Shown: positions 8,785-17,479 of the stretch, piece by piece
Position numbering within the stretch: position 1 is the first letter of the stretch
How the letters are laid out: every line of letters begins with the position of its first letter
DNA from: Candidatus Aminicenantota bacterium
GTDB lineage: Bacteria; Acidobacteriota; Aminicenantia; Aminicenantales; Saccharicenantaceae
Length of the DNA stretch: 64,000 bases
Direction: 5' to 3'
Assembly: GCA_026393975.1 (NCBI GenBank)
Contig: JAPKZD010000008.1
Coordinates: 1 to 64,000, forward strand
Notes under the pieces: model-generated
Told to the model about the DNA's origin: nothing
Databases searched by the model: none
What the model saw: the letters and a program-made list of their open reading frames with translations, nothing else
Made by a program: the position numbers and the translations under genes

Positions 8785-9595
8785 GGTGCCCCCCGATGGT
8801 TGGACAGTTTAGTGGCTGGTTGAAGGTGCATAGCGGGCCCGCCGGCCTTGCCAGGACCGGGACTGGGAAGCCCGGCCCCGGCCGTCCATGCTGACCTTGA
8901 TGTCATGCTTTTCCAAAAGTCCCGTGAAGTCGGTGCTCGTAAATTGCGAGCTCTGGTCCGTGTTGAAAATCTTCGGCTTCGAGATTTGAAGCGCTTGCCG
9001 AACGGCGTCCAAACAGAAGCCCTTGTCCAGCGTCGTCGAAAGCTCCCACGACAACACGTACCGGCTGTTCCAATCCATGACGGCCACGAGATAAACGAAC
9101 CCAGGCGCCAGCCGGATACACGTGATATCCGTGCACCAGGCTTGATCTGGAGCGTTAATCGTAAGTCCATTCAACAGATAAGGATAAACCTTGTGATCCG
9201 AACCGTTCCACGACAGCCCCGGCTCCGGATAGATGGCCGCGAGGCCCATCAGCCTCATCAGCCGGCTGACTCGCTTGCGGTTGACCTCGTAACCCTGCGT
9301 CCGCAACCAGCTCATCCTGAGATTTCTCATTCTGAGACTTCTGCTGGGAGAACATTTCCGGAAGCCGTTCCAGAAGCCGGGCTCGCCATTGGCGGATCTG
9401 ATTGGGATGGACGCTATACCCCGAAGCGATCTCGGTGATCGTTTTTTCTCCCTTGACCGCCTCCAGAGCGACCTTGGCCTTGAAAGCCGCATCATGAGTT
9501 TTTCGCATCGTAACCATCTTATGCCATACCTCCTTTGAAGATATGGCGGGTCTTGATGCACCTTAACCCCCTGTCCAGTTTTTTGGGGATCCCCA
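8782..9595 (-). mobile_element. Internally deleted IS3-family insertion sequence (about 814 bp)
   Basis: The ends are imperfect inverted repeats. The right end, read inward, is TGGGGATCCCC followed by CTGGACAG. The left end, read inward, is TGAGGTGCCCCCC followed by TTGGACAG. The element carries orfA and orfB pieces on the minus strand but lacks the middle of the transposase and the final catalytic glutamate region, so it cannot move by itself. A full IS3-family element would be about 1.2-1.5 kb. It interrupts the cupin gene on its left. I did not find a clear target-site duplication, consistent with a rearranged right flank. Confidence 0.8.
8809..9517 (-). pseudogene. IS3-family transposase remnant (orfA and orfB pieces)
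   Basis: The first part, from the start at 9517 to about 9325, is an OrfA helix-turn-helix (RKTHDAAFKAKVALEAVKGE, then IRQWRARLLE). The sequence then jumps in another frame into OrfB at RTQGYEVNRKRVSRLMRLMG, skipping the end of OrfA and the start of OrfB. OrfB continues through the integrase core with the first aspartate in WCTDIT and the second in FNTDQSSQFTS. After KVSMDGRGR it becomes unrelated, so the third acidic residue (E of the DDE triad) is absent. Confidence 0.8.
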
Positions 9596-9903
9596 CAGTT
9601 TGGTCACAATTTGGTCACAAATCCCTAGTTAGCTTCATTAAAAACTAACCTGTGAATATCAGGTTGAACCAGCACTCTGATTTGGACCAAAATCCGGGGA
9701 GCCGATCACCACGACCAGTCACCTTTTCCTGATCACTGCCGCTACTCACAGCCTCGCCACGTGAAGGGGTCAGAAGCTTGGGGTCTCTTCCTCGACGACT
9801 TGGCAGCCATCGAGATCAGTGATTTGACATTCCTACCTTGGCATTCTATTAATAGGTCAATTGCTATTTCGAAGTGATCCGTCGATAAAGAGGATTAATT
9901 CAT
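9596..9903. other. Intergenic region upstream of the radical SAM gene
   Basis: No gene is visible. Immediately after the insertion sequence there are two tandem copies of TTTGGTCACAA (about 9598-9620). A 6-bp hairpin with arms AACCTG and CAGGTT lies at 9647-9665. The composition is lower in GC than the flanking chromosome. A Shine-Dalgarno-like AAAGAGGATTAATTC precedes the radical SAM start. I see no convincing -35/-10 pair. Confidence 0.4.
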
Positions 9904-11598
9904 ATGAACTCGATAAAACTTCTTCTGGTTTCTGTCTTCGGGCCCTTCGGGGTGAGGGACGATTACGCCGAGGGAAATGGAATGCAGATGGAACTCTTAA
10001 ACAACCAGATCACGAGGCAGCAGGGAGTCCACTCGCCCCGGCAGTCCTACTGGAGCTTCCCGTTGTACCTGCTCGCGGAGAATGTCTCGGTGCCTGCAAC
10101 TGTTCTCGATTTTCCCACCTGGGAAGAATTCACGAGGGAACTGGAAAAGGGTTACACTCACGTGGGCATCACCTTCATCGTCCCCAACGTCCTGAAGGCT
10201 CGAAGGATGGCCGAGCACATCAGATCGAAACACCCTGAGATAAAGATAATACTGGGCGGCTTTGGCACCATGGTCCCTGCCCTGGAGACCGTCGTTCCCC
10301 ACGACGGTGTATGCGACGGCGAGGGTGTGGAGTGGCTGAGGCGGTACTTCGGGGAAGACCCATCGGCACCTATCGTACATCCTGCCATCATCGGCCCAGC
10401 CTACGAGTACATCTATGGGGCAAAAACTCCCACGAAGGGGTCGATCCTGCTCACCGGGGTGGGGTGCAACAACGCCTGTGAGTTCTGCGCCACCTCCTTC
10501 AAGTTCGGCAAGGAGTATGTGCCCTTTATGTCGACCGGGGCCCAGGTGTTCGATGCCTGTCTGAAGTCTGAAAAGGAACTGGGTTCAAGGGGATTTACCA
10601 TTATCGATGAGAATTTTCTCAAGAAGCCCCAACGGGCCAGGGAACTTCTGACCCAGTTGGAGGCACAGGAGAAGGCCTACGTCTTCGACATATTCTCCTC
10701 CGCCGAGGTGATCACCGATGTGGGCATCGATTTCCTCGTGCGACTGGGCATACACATGATCTGGATCGGTGTCGAGTCAAGGGCCAACACCCATGCGAAG
10801 CTTAGGGACATAGACATCGGCAAACTGATAGCTCAGCTCCAGGAAAATGGCATCTCGGTGATAACGTCTGGCATCCTTTTCCTTGACCACCACGACCAAG
10901 CGACCATCAGAGAAGACATCGAGTGGATCATCGGCCTCGGTTCCGACATGACCCAGTTCATGAACTACACACCCTTCCCATGTACCGCTTTGTATGCAAG
11001 GCTTGCCGGGGAGGGAAGGCTCAAGGATATCCACTATCGCTTCCACCACGGGGCGGGAGAACTGAACTGGAACCACCCGTACATCGTTGATCCAAAGGAA
11101 CAGGCCAACCTGCTGAAAGAAGCATTCAGGAGGAAGTACGAGGTCAGCGGTCCTGGTATCCTCAATATGGCAATCACCGCCATCCGGGGCTATGCGAAGG
11201 CCGAGGCCAATAGAACACGGAGGGAGGCGGAATCGCTTGTCTGGAACCCCGAGAGTCTGCGATACGAGAAGAGCGACCATGCTGCTGACGACGCGTTCAT
11301 GCGCCAGAGGATCAGACGTCTCCAGAAGATCGCCTTGAACTTGCGCCCCATCCTGCTTCCCGCCCTTTTGTTCGCACCCAACAAGGCTTCCAGGATGAAG
11401 GCCTGGAATGCGATGAGACTGTACGGAAAAGTCCTTGGCAGTGCCGGCCCGGGGGTGATCCTGAAGGGGCTCTTCCTGGTATTCACGGGTTTCATGGAGC
11501 AAGTCAAGCTGTGGTTCAGGAGAGCGAGTGGGTACGAGGATATCGTTCTCCAGCCTCCCAGTCGAAGGGTGGAGTATAGGATTCCTCGGTTGGGATGA
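9904..11598 (+). CDS. B12-binding domain radical SAM protein
   Basis: The 564-residue protein combines an N-terminal cobalamin-binding-like domain (IILGGFGTMVP near residue 115) with a radical SAM core that has the [4Fe-4S] motif CNNACEFC. The conserved GVES-like segment (IWIGVESR) follows. The C-terminal third contains hydrophobic helices and may associate with the membrane. Class-B-type radical SAM enzymes methylate or rearrange unactivated carbons in lipids or natural products; the product here cannot be named. It stands alone, between an insertion sequence and a tRNA fragment, with somewhat lower GC than its neighbours. This context suggests lateral acquisition. Confidence 0.88.
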   Translation: MNSIKLLLVSVFGPFGVRDDYAEGNGMQMELLNNQITRQQGVHSPRQSYWSFPLYLLAENVSVPATVLDFPTWEEFTRELEKGYTHVGITFIVPNVLKARRMAEHIRSKHPEIKIILGGFGTMVPALETVVPHDGVCDGEGVEWLRRYFGEDPSAPIVHPAIIGPAYEYIYGAKTPTKGSILLTGVGCNNACEFCATSFKFGKEYVPFMSTGAQVFDACLKSEKELGSRGFTIIDENFLKKPQRARELLTQLEAQEKAYVFDIFSSAEVITDVGIDFLVRLGIHMIWIGVESRANTHAKLRDIDIGKLIAQLQENGISVITSGILFLDHHDQATIREDIEWIIGLGSDMTQFMNYTPFPCTALYARLAGEGRLKDIHYRFHHGAGELNWNHPYIVDPKEQANLLKEAFRRKYEVSGPGILNMAITAIRGYAKAEANRTRREAESLVWNPESLRYEKSDHAADDAFMRQRIRRLQKIALNLRPILLPALLFAPNKASRMKAWNAMRLYGKVLGSAGPGVILKGLFLVFTGFMEQVKLWFRRASGYEDIVLQPPSRRVEYRIPRLG

Positions 11599-11608
11599 AT
11601 TGCTGGGG

Positions 11609-11656
11609 GGACCTCATCCCTGAAAAATGGTCCAAACACAATGTGAGTTTTATGGT
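11609..11656 (+). repeat. 48-bp dispersed repeat, copy 2
   Basis: This is the partner of the copy at 221-268, with about four mismatches, in the same orientation. It runs directly into the tRNA 3' fragment, so the fragment and repeat may mark one recombination junction. Confidence 0.75.
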
Positions 11657-11660
11657 AATC

Positions 11661-11701
11661 GGATCCAAAGGTCGGAGGTTCGAATCCTCTCAGGCACGCC
11701 A
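11661..11701 (+). pseudogene. 3' half of a tRNA gene (T-arm, acceptor strand, CCA)
   Basis: The segment contains a proper T-arm (GGAGG, TTCGAAT, CCTCT), followed by the acceptor 3' strand CAGGCAC, discriminator G and encoded CCA. The matching 5' acceptor strand (GTGCCTG) and D-arm are absent upstream, where the 48-bp repeat begins instead, so this is only a 3' half. Such fragments are typical footprints of integrases that recombine at tRNA 3' ends. The original amino acid specificity cannot be read because the anticodon loop is not preserved. Confidence 0.75.
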
Positions 11702-12240
11702 TTTATTATCAACAGGTTAAGCCCGCCCATGTCTTCGAGCAGGTCGCCTTGATGGCGGCCGAGGAGAGCGGGGATTATGAATAGCGGGGGATTGAGAGAG
11801 GAGAGGGGTCTGGCCTTGTTTGGGCGTATTCTCCGCCCCCCGGCCCGACCGTCCGCCTGCAGGAGTCCCCGGCCTGGCGAATCTTGAGTTCTTGACTCTT
11901 GCCCGGGGCTGGGATATCCTTGTTTCGTGATGGGGAGGGTAGGTTTCGAGCCTGAGGCCGGCGCTTTCATGCCGCGCGAAAAAAGGAATTTCCTATCAAT
12001 TGCGAAGCCAACTCCGCTGGTACATTCCTTTCTACAACCAGAGGCGAATCCATTCATCGATCGGCTACCGATCGCCTGTCGACTACGAACGTCGTGCGTC
12101 CTAAACTTAGGTGTCTACAAAACCGAGGGAAGATCCCGAAGCCTGGTGAACTTCGGAGCTTATCCCCAGTGTTGGGCAGACGTTAGGAGTGCCGGGTGGG
12201 CGAGTCGAAGACAGAGTCGTGGCGACACGGTAGGTCGGCG

Positions 12241-12663
12241 ATGTTGAGCGTGTGCTTTCGGGTGCTGGGCTCACTGCTGGGCGGAATCATCATGTTCGCC
12301 GTCTGGCTCATTGCCGTGCTCGTCCGCATGCCGCGTCCGCCGGTGCCGCCTTCATTCGCAGTCATGCTCACCGCTCCTGTCGTCACAGCCGCCGGTTTCG
12401 GCCTGGGCATGCTTGTCGCTGAGCGCCTCACGCAGCGTCGCCAAGGTGGGGTTCGCGGGGCGTTCCTGTGGTCTTTGGCGGGCGGCACCGTCGGGACCCT
12501 GGCGATGTTTCCGTTCGGAGGGATGCTGGTCGGATTCGGGCTGCTTGGCCTTGGAACGGCAGCGCTGGTCATTCGGGAAGTGCTCTTGCAGAGGGGCAAG
12601 CGCGCTGCCCAACGAGCGGATGGAGCTGATGAACCTCGGTGCGGCTCCCGTACGGCGAGCTGA
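12241..12663 (+). CDS. Small integral membrane protein, unknown function
   Basis: The 140-residue protein has about four hydrophobic segments (roughly residues 5-28, 38-62, 75-95 and 97-115) and a basic tail. I do not recognise the family. No strong ribosome binding site precedes ATG 12241; an in-frame ATG at 12196 is an alternative. GCCCAAC (12605-12611) overlaps its 3' end and GTTGGGC lies 64 bp upstream of the start. This is the spacing and complementarity expected for an integron cassette's core sites, although a full attC structure is not evident. Confidence 0.55.
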   Translation: MLSVCFRVLGSLLGGIIMFAVWLIAVLVRMPRPPVPPSFAVMLTAPVVTAAGFGLGMLVAERLTQRRQGGVRGAFLWSLAGGTVGTLAMFPFGGMLVGFGLLGLGTAALVIREVLLQRGKRAAQRADGADEPRCGSRTAS

Positions 12664-12785
12664 GGTACCGGCGATTTTCATCCCGGATATCCATTTTCCT
12701 ATCCAGCTTGACAATGCCTAATTCTGGTACCACTTTCAGAGTATGAACAATGTCGCAGAATTCCATCTGGAATCGAAAAACCGGG

Positions 12786-12986
12786 TTATTTGCGGTTGAT
12801 TTCGATGTTTTCCTTAGCGCCGCCGTGGGAGACTGCGATCATGATGCCGAATCCAATCAATATTACGATTCCGATCAATGTCCATATCGCGCCGATGCGG
12901 GCCAAAACTCCCATTTTCCAGAGCGCGGCCAGAACACCAAGGATGAGCACGACATAACCGATAAGATATATGCCGGTCCGTTTCAT
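12786..12986 (-). CDS. Small two-helix membrane protein
   Basis: The 66-residue protein has two transmembrane segments (about residues 5-25 and 30-52) and a polar C-terminus. It resembles the many short hypothetical membrane proteins found near envelope genes; no function can be assigned. It is well supported as a gene by AGGAGGGTCATC directly before ATG 12986 and by a good promoter just upstream. Confidence 0.75.
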   Translation of the reverse strand: MKRTGIYLIGYVVLILGVLAALWKMGVLARIGAIWTLIGIVILIGFGIMIAVSHGGAKENIEINRK

Positions 12987-13009
12987 GATGACCCTCCTGT
13001 GTGTAACAT

Positions 13010-13038
13010 ACTATAGCGGTGAATAGAGATAATAGCAA
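13010..13038 (-). promoter_or_regulatory. Sigma-70-type promoter for the 66-residue membrane protein
   Basis: On the minus strand TTGCTA (13033-13038) and TATAGT (13010-13015) are separated by 17 bp. The start codon is 24 bp further downstream behind a strong ribosome binding site. Confidence 0.6.
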
Positions 13039-13245
13039 GGTTCTATGCGGATCTGATCGACATTAGTCGTCGAGGAAACGCCGGGATACTCACTGCTTGA
13101 CGTCAGCGAAATTCGGACAGGGAAACAGCGAAGCTCATCGGAATCGATTGTCCGGGAGATCAAGCGTCAAACCTGCCGGAAGTCTGCGCAAACCTCTGTT
13201 TTGGGGGAGCAAAGAAAAACCGCTTGTTCATTAACGGGGAGGGGG

Positions 13246-14034
13246 CTAGTTCAGGTAGGCTCTGGCTCCGGAGAAACGCTCCTTGAAATAAAGGCCGTCG
13301 AGAGATTCCTCGCGGACCTTTTTGCCTTTCCCCGGGGCATGAATAAAGACGTTCTCTCCGACGTAGATCCCCACATGGGATGTCGGCCGTCCCGGAGAGC
13401 CAGAGAAGAAGACGAGGTCGCCCTTTTGCAGCCGGTCCCGGGCGACCGTCGTTCCCGCTTGGTATTGATCCGTCATCGACCGAGGCAGGCTGAGGCCGTT
13501 CAGCTGATAGACCGCCCTGACTAGTCCGCTGCAATCGACGCCTTCGGGCCTCGATGTTCCGCCCCACGTGTACTCCACACCGATGAAACTCTCCGCCGTG
13601 GCCACCAGCTTTTCCCGGAGGTCCTCTCCCGACAAGCTCCGCCTATATACGGGCTGATCCTCGGGGCCGACGATGAAGTAGTCCTCGACGAGCACTAGCT
13701 CGAGAAGTCGCTTGGCCTCACGGACGGCGGCGTCCCTGGAAGGGAAGTCCCCGAAACGAACTCTAAAGAGCCCTGACCCCTGTGAAAAATAATAAGCATC
13801 CAGGCCGATGTCGTTCAGGGCCTGGGCCAGCCGTCGAGCATTGTCCAGGATGGAGAAGGCGCCAACCTGCACGGTGTAGCCCGTCCGCGCCACGGCGGCG
13901 CTTGGCGCGGCGGGAGCGGGGATTGTGGGAGGAGCGGAGGGAGGAATGACTCGGACGCCCGCTTGACATCCGGAGAACCAGGCAACAGCGACTCCGAAGA
14001 GGACAAGGCTGGTTCTCGTCAAACACATCTTCAT
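13246..14034 (-). CDS. Lipoprotein with SPOR and NlpC/P60 domains (peptidoglycan endopeptidase)
   Basis: The 262-residue protein has a lipobox ending FSGC (Cys23), a Pro/Ala linker, and a SPOR domain (about 52-125, starting YTVQVGAF) that binds denuded septal glycan. The C-terminal NlpC/P60 cysteine peptidase has the cysteine in VDCSGL, the histidine in TSHVGIY and a further polar residue in FIHAPG. It should cleave peptidoglycan stem peptides at the division site or cell wall while anchored to a membrane. The start has GAGGAAG upstream. The length and domain order are normal for SPOR-NlpC lipoproteins. Immediately upstream lies a tRNA fragment. Confidence 0.9.
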   Translation of the reverse strand: MKMCLTRTSLVLFGVAVAWFSGCQAGVRVIPPSAPPTIPAPAAPSAAVARTGYTVQVGAFSILDNARRLAQALNDIGLDAYYFSQGSGLFRVRFGDFPSRDAAVREAKRLLELVLVEDYFIVGPEDQPVYRRSLSGEDLREKLVATAESFIGVEYTWGGTSRPEGVDCSGLVRAVYQLNGLSLPRSMTDQYQAGTTVARDRLQKGDLVFFSGSPGRPTSHVGIYVGENVFIHAPGKGKKVREESLDGLYFKERFSGARAYLN

Positions 14035-14436
14035 TTTATTCTTCCTCCATTCAATTTTGTCGAACAGAGGATTGGAAGATGGAATTTTTATGGGGTCGCC
14101 CTTCTAGCGCAGTTCGTTCGTAATCAGCAGGTCGGAGGTTCGATCCCTCTCGCTGGCTCCATCCCATATCCCTCGAGAAAATAGGTCGTTTATGCCTCAT
14201 TTCTGTACCGTTTAATCGTCCGTCAGAGTCCCCCGGAATTATGCAGATTTCAATCTTCCAGTGGATATTTTGTGGACACTTAGATTTCATAGTTGACAGC
14301 TAAGGGTCCGACGTATTAAGTAAAGAATAGCTGCAGATAGAAGCGCCAGACGAAGAGAATATGCCCGGACATGGGGAAATCAGAAAAAACTGCTGATAGT
14401 TATGCAGAACCGAGGCTTTCCCGCTCCGTCGGCTAG
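14035..14436. other. Intergenic region with tRNA-Thr fragment
   Basis: The stretch contains a tRNA 3' half (14117-14161) and otherwise no gene. TTGACA at 14293-14298 could be a -35 element for the HEAT-repeat gene, but the -10 (TTAAGT at 14316-14321) is poor. The region is AT-richer than average. Confidence 0.4.
14117..14161 (+). pseudogene. 3' half of tRNA-Thr(CGT), probable attachment-site remnant
   Basis: Reading from the anticodon loop TTCGTAA (anticodon CGT), the segment gives the anticodon-stem 3' strand TCAGC, variable loop AGGTC, T-arm, acceptor strand CGCTGGC, discriminator T and CCA. The 5' strand that should pair with TCAGC is missing; upstream there is only a possible D-arm crumb (TAGCGCAGTT). 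The first 32 bases (14117-14148) recur exactly at 21333-21364. The anticodon loop to T-loop is the usual core used by tyrosine recombinases that integrate in tRNA genes. Confidence 0.75.
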
Positions 14437-15330
14437 ATGGATCGTGATTTTATGAACGAACCAGAAGCTTGTTGTTCCCCTGAAATCAAACGACGGTCAG
14501 TCCGCGCCATTTTACTAAGTGTGTATGCGCTAGGACTTGCCTTGGCCGGGTGTCGAAGTTCGGAGAGTCGTCAGATCGCCGACCTGAAGGATGCAAATCC
14601 TGCTGTGCGACGGAATGCGGCCGAGGCGTTGGGGAAGCGCGGGGACCCGCACTCTGTCGTACCCCTGATCGCCGCCCTAAACGACGCCGATGCGGAAGTC
14701 CGATTCGCCGCGGCCGGGGCGTTGGCGAAACTCGACGACCGCGACGCCATCGGGCCCCTGATAGCCACCCTGAAGGATACGGATTCAAACGTGAGATGGA
14801 GCGCGGCCTTCGCTTTGCGAGATATTGGCATCCCTGCCGTGTCTCCCCTGATCGCCGTGCTGGAGGATACGGATCCCACGGTCCGCGCCATCGCGGCTCG
14901 AATATTGGGAGAGATTAAGAACCCCCTCACCGAAGGTGTAGATCGGCCGGGGCTAGGGATCGCTGTTGATCCCTTGATTGCCGCCCTGGAGGATTCAGAT
15001 TCTGAAGTCCGATCGATTGCAGCCCACGCTTTGGCAGAGATCGGCGCACCGGCCGCCGAGCGCCTGATTCCGGCCCTGCGGGCAGGTGATCTTGCTGTCG
15101 TCGCTAGGGCCCATTCCTTCTTCATCGAATGGGCTGAGCCGGGGTCGGAGGATCCGCTCATCCAGGCGCTGAATGCTCACGGAACTACAGAGATGGCCGA
15201 GGAATATCTGAACTGCGGAAACTCGGCGCTGCGAGAGGCAGCGCAAAAATGGGCCGCCGTGCACGGTCATTCGACAGTATCTCTTCCAAGATCAGGGAGG
15301 GGAGGTGCCGGCTGGGGCGCCCGGCGGTGA
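14437..15330 (+). CDS. HEAT-repeat (PBS lyase-type) lipoprotein
   Basis: The 297-residue protein has a hydrophobic N-terminus ending LALAGC, a good lipobox (Cys39 from this start, or Cys34 from the alternative ATG at 14452). Five or six HEAT repeats of about 31 residues follow, each with the pattern D-x-VR-x-A-A-x-ALG/ALA…PLI-x-L-x-D. HEAT arrays are protein-binding scaffolds; no catalytic residues are expected. It probably sits at the inner or outer membrane facing the periplasm. It precedes a second HEAT protein by 88 bp and both lie between the two tRNA-Thr fragments. Confidence 0.85.
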   Translation: MDRDFMNEPEACCSPEIKRRSVRAILLSVYALGLALAGCRSSESRQIADLKDANPAVRRNAAEALGKRGDPHSVVPLIAALNDADAEVRFAAAGALAKLDDRDAIGPLIATLKDTDSNVRWSAAFALRDIGIPAVSPLIAVLEDTDPTVRAIAARILGEIKNPLTEGVDRPGLGIAVDPLIAALEDSDSEVRSIAAHALAEIGAPAAERLIPALRAGDLAVVARAHSFFIEWAEPGSEDPLIQALNAHGTTEMAEEYLNCGNSALREAAQKWAAVHGHSTVSLPRSGRGGAGWGARR

Positions 15331-15418
15331 CTTTGTCGGAAAAGGATGCATACTATCGATCCTCGGATGCCAAGGGGCTGCTGATCTATTCTGGTGATCA
15401 TATGCGGGGAGGATTGAA

Positions 15419-16675
15419 ATGGGATTGTTTAAGACGGTGTTGGGTGACGTCGATATCCAGAGGCTCATCGAAGCCAAGAATTTTGACGGACTTCTTAAGG
15501 CCTCGGCCAAAAAGGATCCAGAGGTTAAAAAGAAGGCCGTCCAGGCATTCGGCTGCCTTGGGGAGAGCGCCCGCGGCTTTCTTTCTTCCAATCTGGGAAA
15601 ATCCAACGAGCTACAAAATGTCCGGTCAGCTGCGGTTCTGAGGGAACTGGGCTGGGTTCCCGGCACCATCGAGGAAAGAATCCTGTTTCTGATGGGCCTC
15701 AATTCCTGGGAAGATCTAACGGATCTCAGAGAGGAGGCCGCAGCCCCTCTTATGCAGATCGTCAAGTCCAGGGACTTCGGGGACGGCATCAGATCGGCCG
15801 CCCTGATCGCTATCGGCCATTTTCATCAGTCCGAAGTCGCCAAGTTCATCGTCGACGATCTCCAGAAAAGCTGTGCCACGAATACCCCCGATGCTCACAT
15901 CGCGGTGGGCTGCTTGAAGCGCATGGGAAGCGCGGCTGTCGACTCTCTCGCAGCCGTCTTAAATGACGAAAAAAGCTCCCAACAGGCCAGCATATGGGCC
16001 AGTCAAACCCTAGCTATGATCGGACGCCCCGCTGTCGAGGCACTGATCGCAGTCAATAAGAACCCTCCCGGAACAGATTTGAAGGCCCTGGAATCCTGGA
16101 CGTTCTCTCTCCAAGCCCTGGCCGGAACAGCGGACGAAAAAGCCTTGGATCATATCAGAAACGGCGCGCTTCAAGCGCTCCGGAACAATTACGCAAATAA
16201 AGGGACGAAGGGCCTGCCCCCCCCTTCAGAGGCGGCTAAGATCGTCGAGACCGTTCTCGACCTCTTCAAGGATCCGCCTCGCTCGATCGTCAAGTATGTC
16301 AAACTCGGGGGGCCGATGCGGTCCTATCAGATCATCGCCACGCTGGCCTCCGGAAACCGCCGGGAAACGCAATCCGTCAAGGCATTCAATTTGCTGGGAG
16401 GCACGGGGTTCGGTGAGGCTATCTTCGGTTCTACGAATTCCGTCGCAATGGATGCCCTGGACAAGATCGGCGGAGACGAAGCGACAAAGGCCATGGTCGA
16501 TTTCATAAAGAGCAGCATCGGGCCCGAACGAAGGACGAAAGCGATCATGATGATCGACAAGAATGTCCACCCTTCGATGATGGAATATTTAAAAGACTAT
16601 GGTGAAAAGGCAGCCTTTCATTTTCTCGATAGGGCAGCCAGCGCCTTAACCCTAATTCATCTCATAAGAAGATAA
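15419..16675 (+). CDS. Cytoplasmic HEAT-like repeat protein
   Basis: The 418-residue protein is built of helical repeats with recurring A-A-x-AIG and DPEVKKKAVQAFG patterns, consistent with a HEAT/armadillo solenoid. It lacks a signal peptide and membrane segments, so it is probably cytoplasmic. I cannot assign a partner. The start at 15419 has GGGAGGATTGAA upstream. It follows the HEAT lipoprotein and may share its transcript. Confidence 0.8.
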   Translation: MGLFKTVLGDVDIQRLIEAKNFDGLLKASAKKDPEVKKKAVQAFGCLGESARGFLSSNLGKSNELQNVRSAAVLRELGWVPGTIEERILFLMGLNSWEDLTDLREEAAAPLMQIVKSRDFGDGIRSAALIAIGHFHQSEVAKFIVDDLQKSCATNTPDAHIAVGCLKRMGSAAVDSLAAVLNDEKSSQQASIWASQTLAMIGRPAVEALIAVNKNPPGTDLKALESWTFSLQALAGTADEKALDHIRNGALQALRNNYANKGTKGLPPPSEAAKIVETVLDLFKDPPRSIVKYVKLGGPMRSYQIIATLASGNRRETQSVKAFNLLGGTGFGEAIFGSTNSVAMDALDKIGGDEATKAMVDFIKSSIGPERRTKAIMMIDKNVHPSMMEYLKDYGEKAAFHFLDRAASALTLIHLIRR

Positions 16676-16859
16676 TTCGAAAGCAGAGGGGGAAAGTCAG
16701 CAGGCGAATCGACGGCCGACGGAGTTTCTTGATAGTCACCAGCAGCCGAGAGTCGGATCCTTGACATCCGGCTGCAATCGGAAATAGATATATTTCGGGA
16801 CGATAGATTCCAGGGCAGGAAGATAGAGTCCTAAGAAGTTGGTCCGAAGGAGGTTGGGG

Positions 16860-17477
16860 ATGAGAAACAGTGTGCTTGGAATGTTGTCTGTTGCCGCGCT
16901 GGCCCTTGCCTCACTCTCATGTGCGACACAGCCGACGGAGAGCGAGTTCATCATCAAGGCTCGGTCGGTGTCCAATCCTGGAGTCGCTTCTTCGGACGTA
17001 TCGGTGATCGTCCGGCGCGATCCTCGCTCCGGCGAGTCGCGCAAAATCATCGAGTTCCATCCACCCCTTTCTCTCGTGCTGAACAACGACGGAACGTTCG
17101 CTTTGGAGTTGGGTTTCCTTATGGAGGATATCGTCAACCGCGTCCTTCAGAAGCGTATCAGTGGGAGCGATTCGAGGACGATCATGGTGGATTCGAATGT
17201 TTCTTTAAACGACATCGTCACGATGGACCCGCTGAAAGTAACCCATGTCTGGGAGATCTATGAACCGGAAACGGCGCAGGCCGAGAATCCGAGCCCAGCT
17301 ACAACGGTTGGCGAGCCCCCGCCGCAATCCCGTATCCCAGCCGAAGCGCCGAAAAAAAGGCCGGGATTCGTATGCGCGAAACTCTCGGGCAACGCGAAGA
17401 AGAACAGCGTTGAATCGATGGAAATTTGGGTCGCTACCCCGGATTCACCGTATGCCTCAGCATTTCGCGAACGCTGA
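16860..17477 (+). CDS. Lipoprotein of unknown function
   Basis: The 205-residue protein starts with a lipoprotein signal ending LASLSC. The body has no motif that I recognise; a proline-rich linker lies at about 140-165. I chose ATG 16860 because AAGGAGGTTGGGG precedes it and it begins the signal peptide; the in-frame ATG at 16839 would add seven residues. It ends only 2 bp from the convergent ankyrin gene. Confidence 0.7.
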   Translation: MRNSVLGMLSVAALALASLSCATQPTESEFIIKARSVSNPGVASSDVSVIVRRDPRSGESRKIIEFHPPLSLVLNNDGTFALELGFLMEDIVNRVLQKRISGSDSRTIMVDSNVSLNDIVTMDPLKVTHVWEIYEPETAQAENPSPATTVGEPPPQSRIPAEAPKKRPGFVCAKLSGNAKKNSVESMEIWVATPDSPYASAFRER

Positions 17478-17479
17478 AG

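Larger units (their letters stand above)
11599..12240. other. Gene-poor junction with repeat, tRNA fragment and cassette-like boundary
   Basis: This 640-bp stretch holds the second 48-bp repeat, a tRNA 3' fragment and then about 500 bp of mixed sequence with no gene that I can support. A short open stretch ending at the TAG near 11784 (…AHVFEQVALMAAEESGDYE) looks protein-like and may be a crumb of a lost gene. GTTGGGC at 12171-12177 and GTTAGGA at 12182-12188 resemble integron core sites upstream of the next small gene. Confidence 0.4.

Noticed and set aside
11650-12057. Minus-strand ORF ending in …GVPERIRTSDLWIRLP
   Set aside because: This peptide is the antisense reading of a tRNA 3' fragment, a known source of spurious proteins; there is no other protein-like content.
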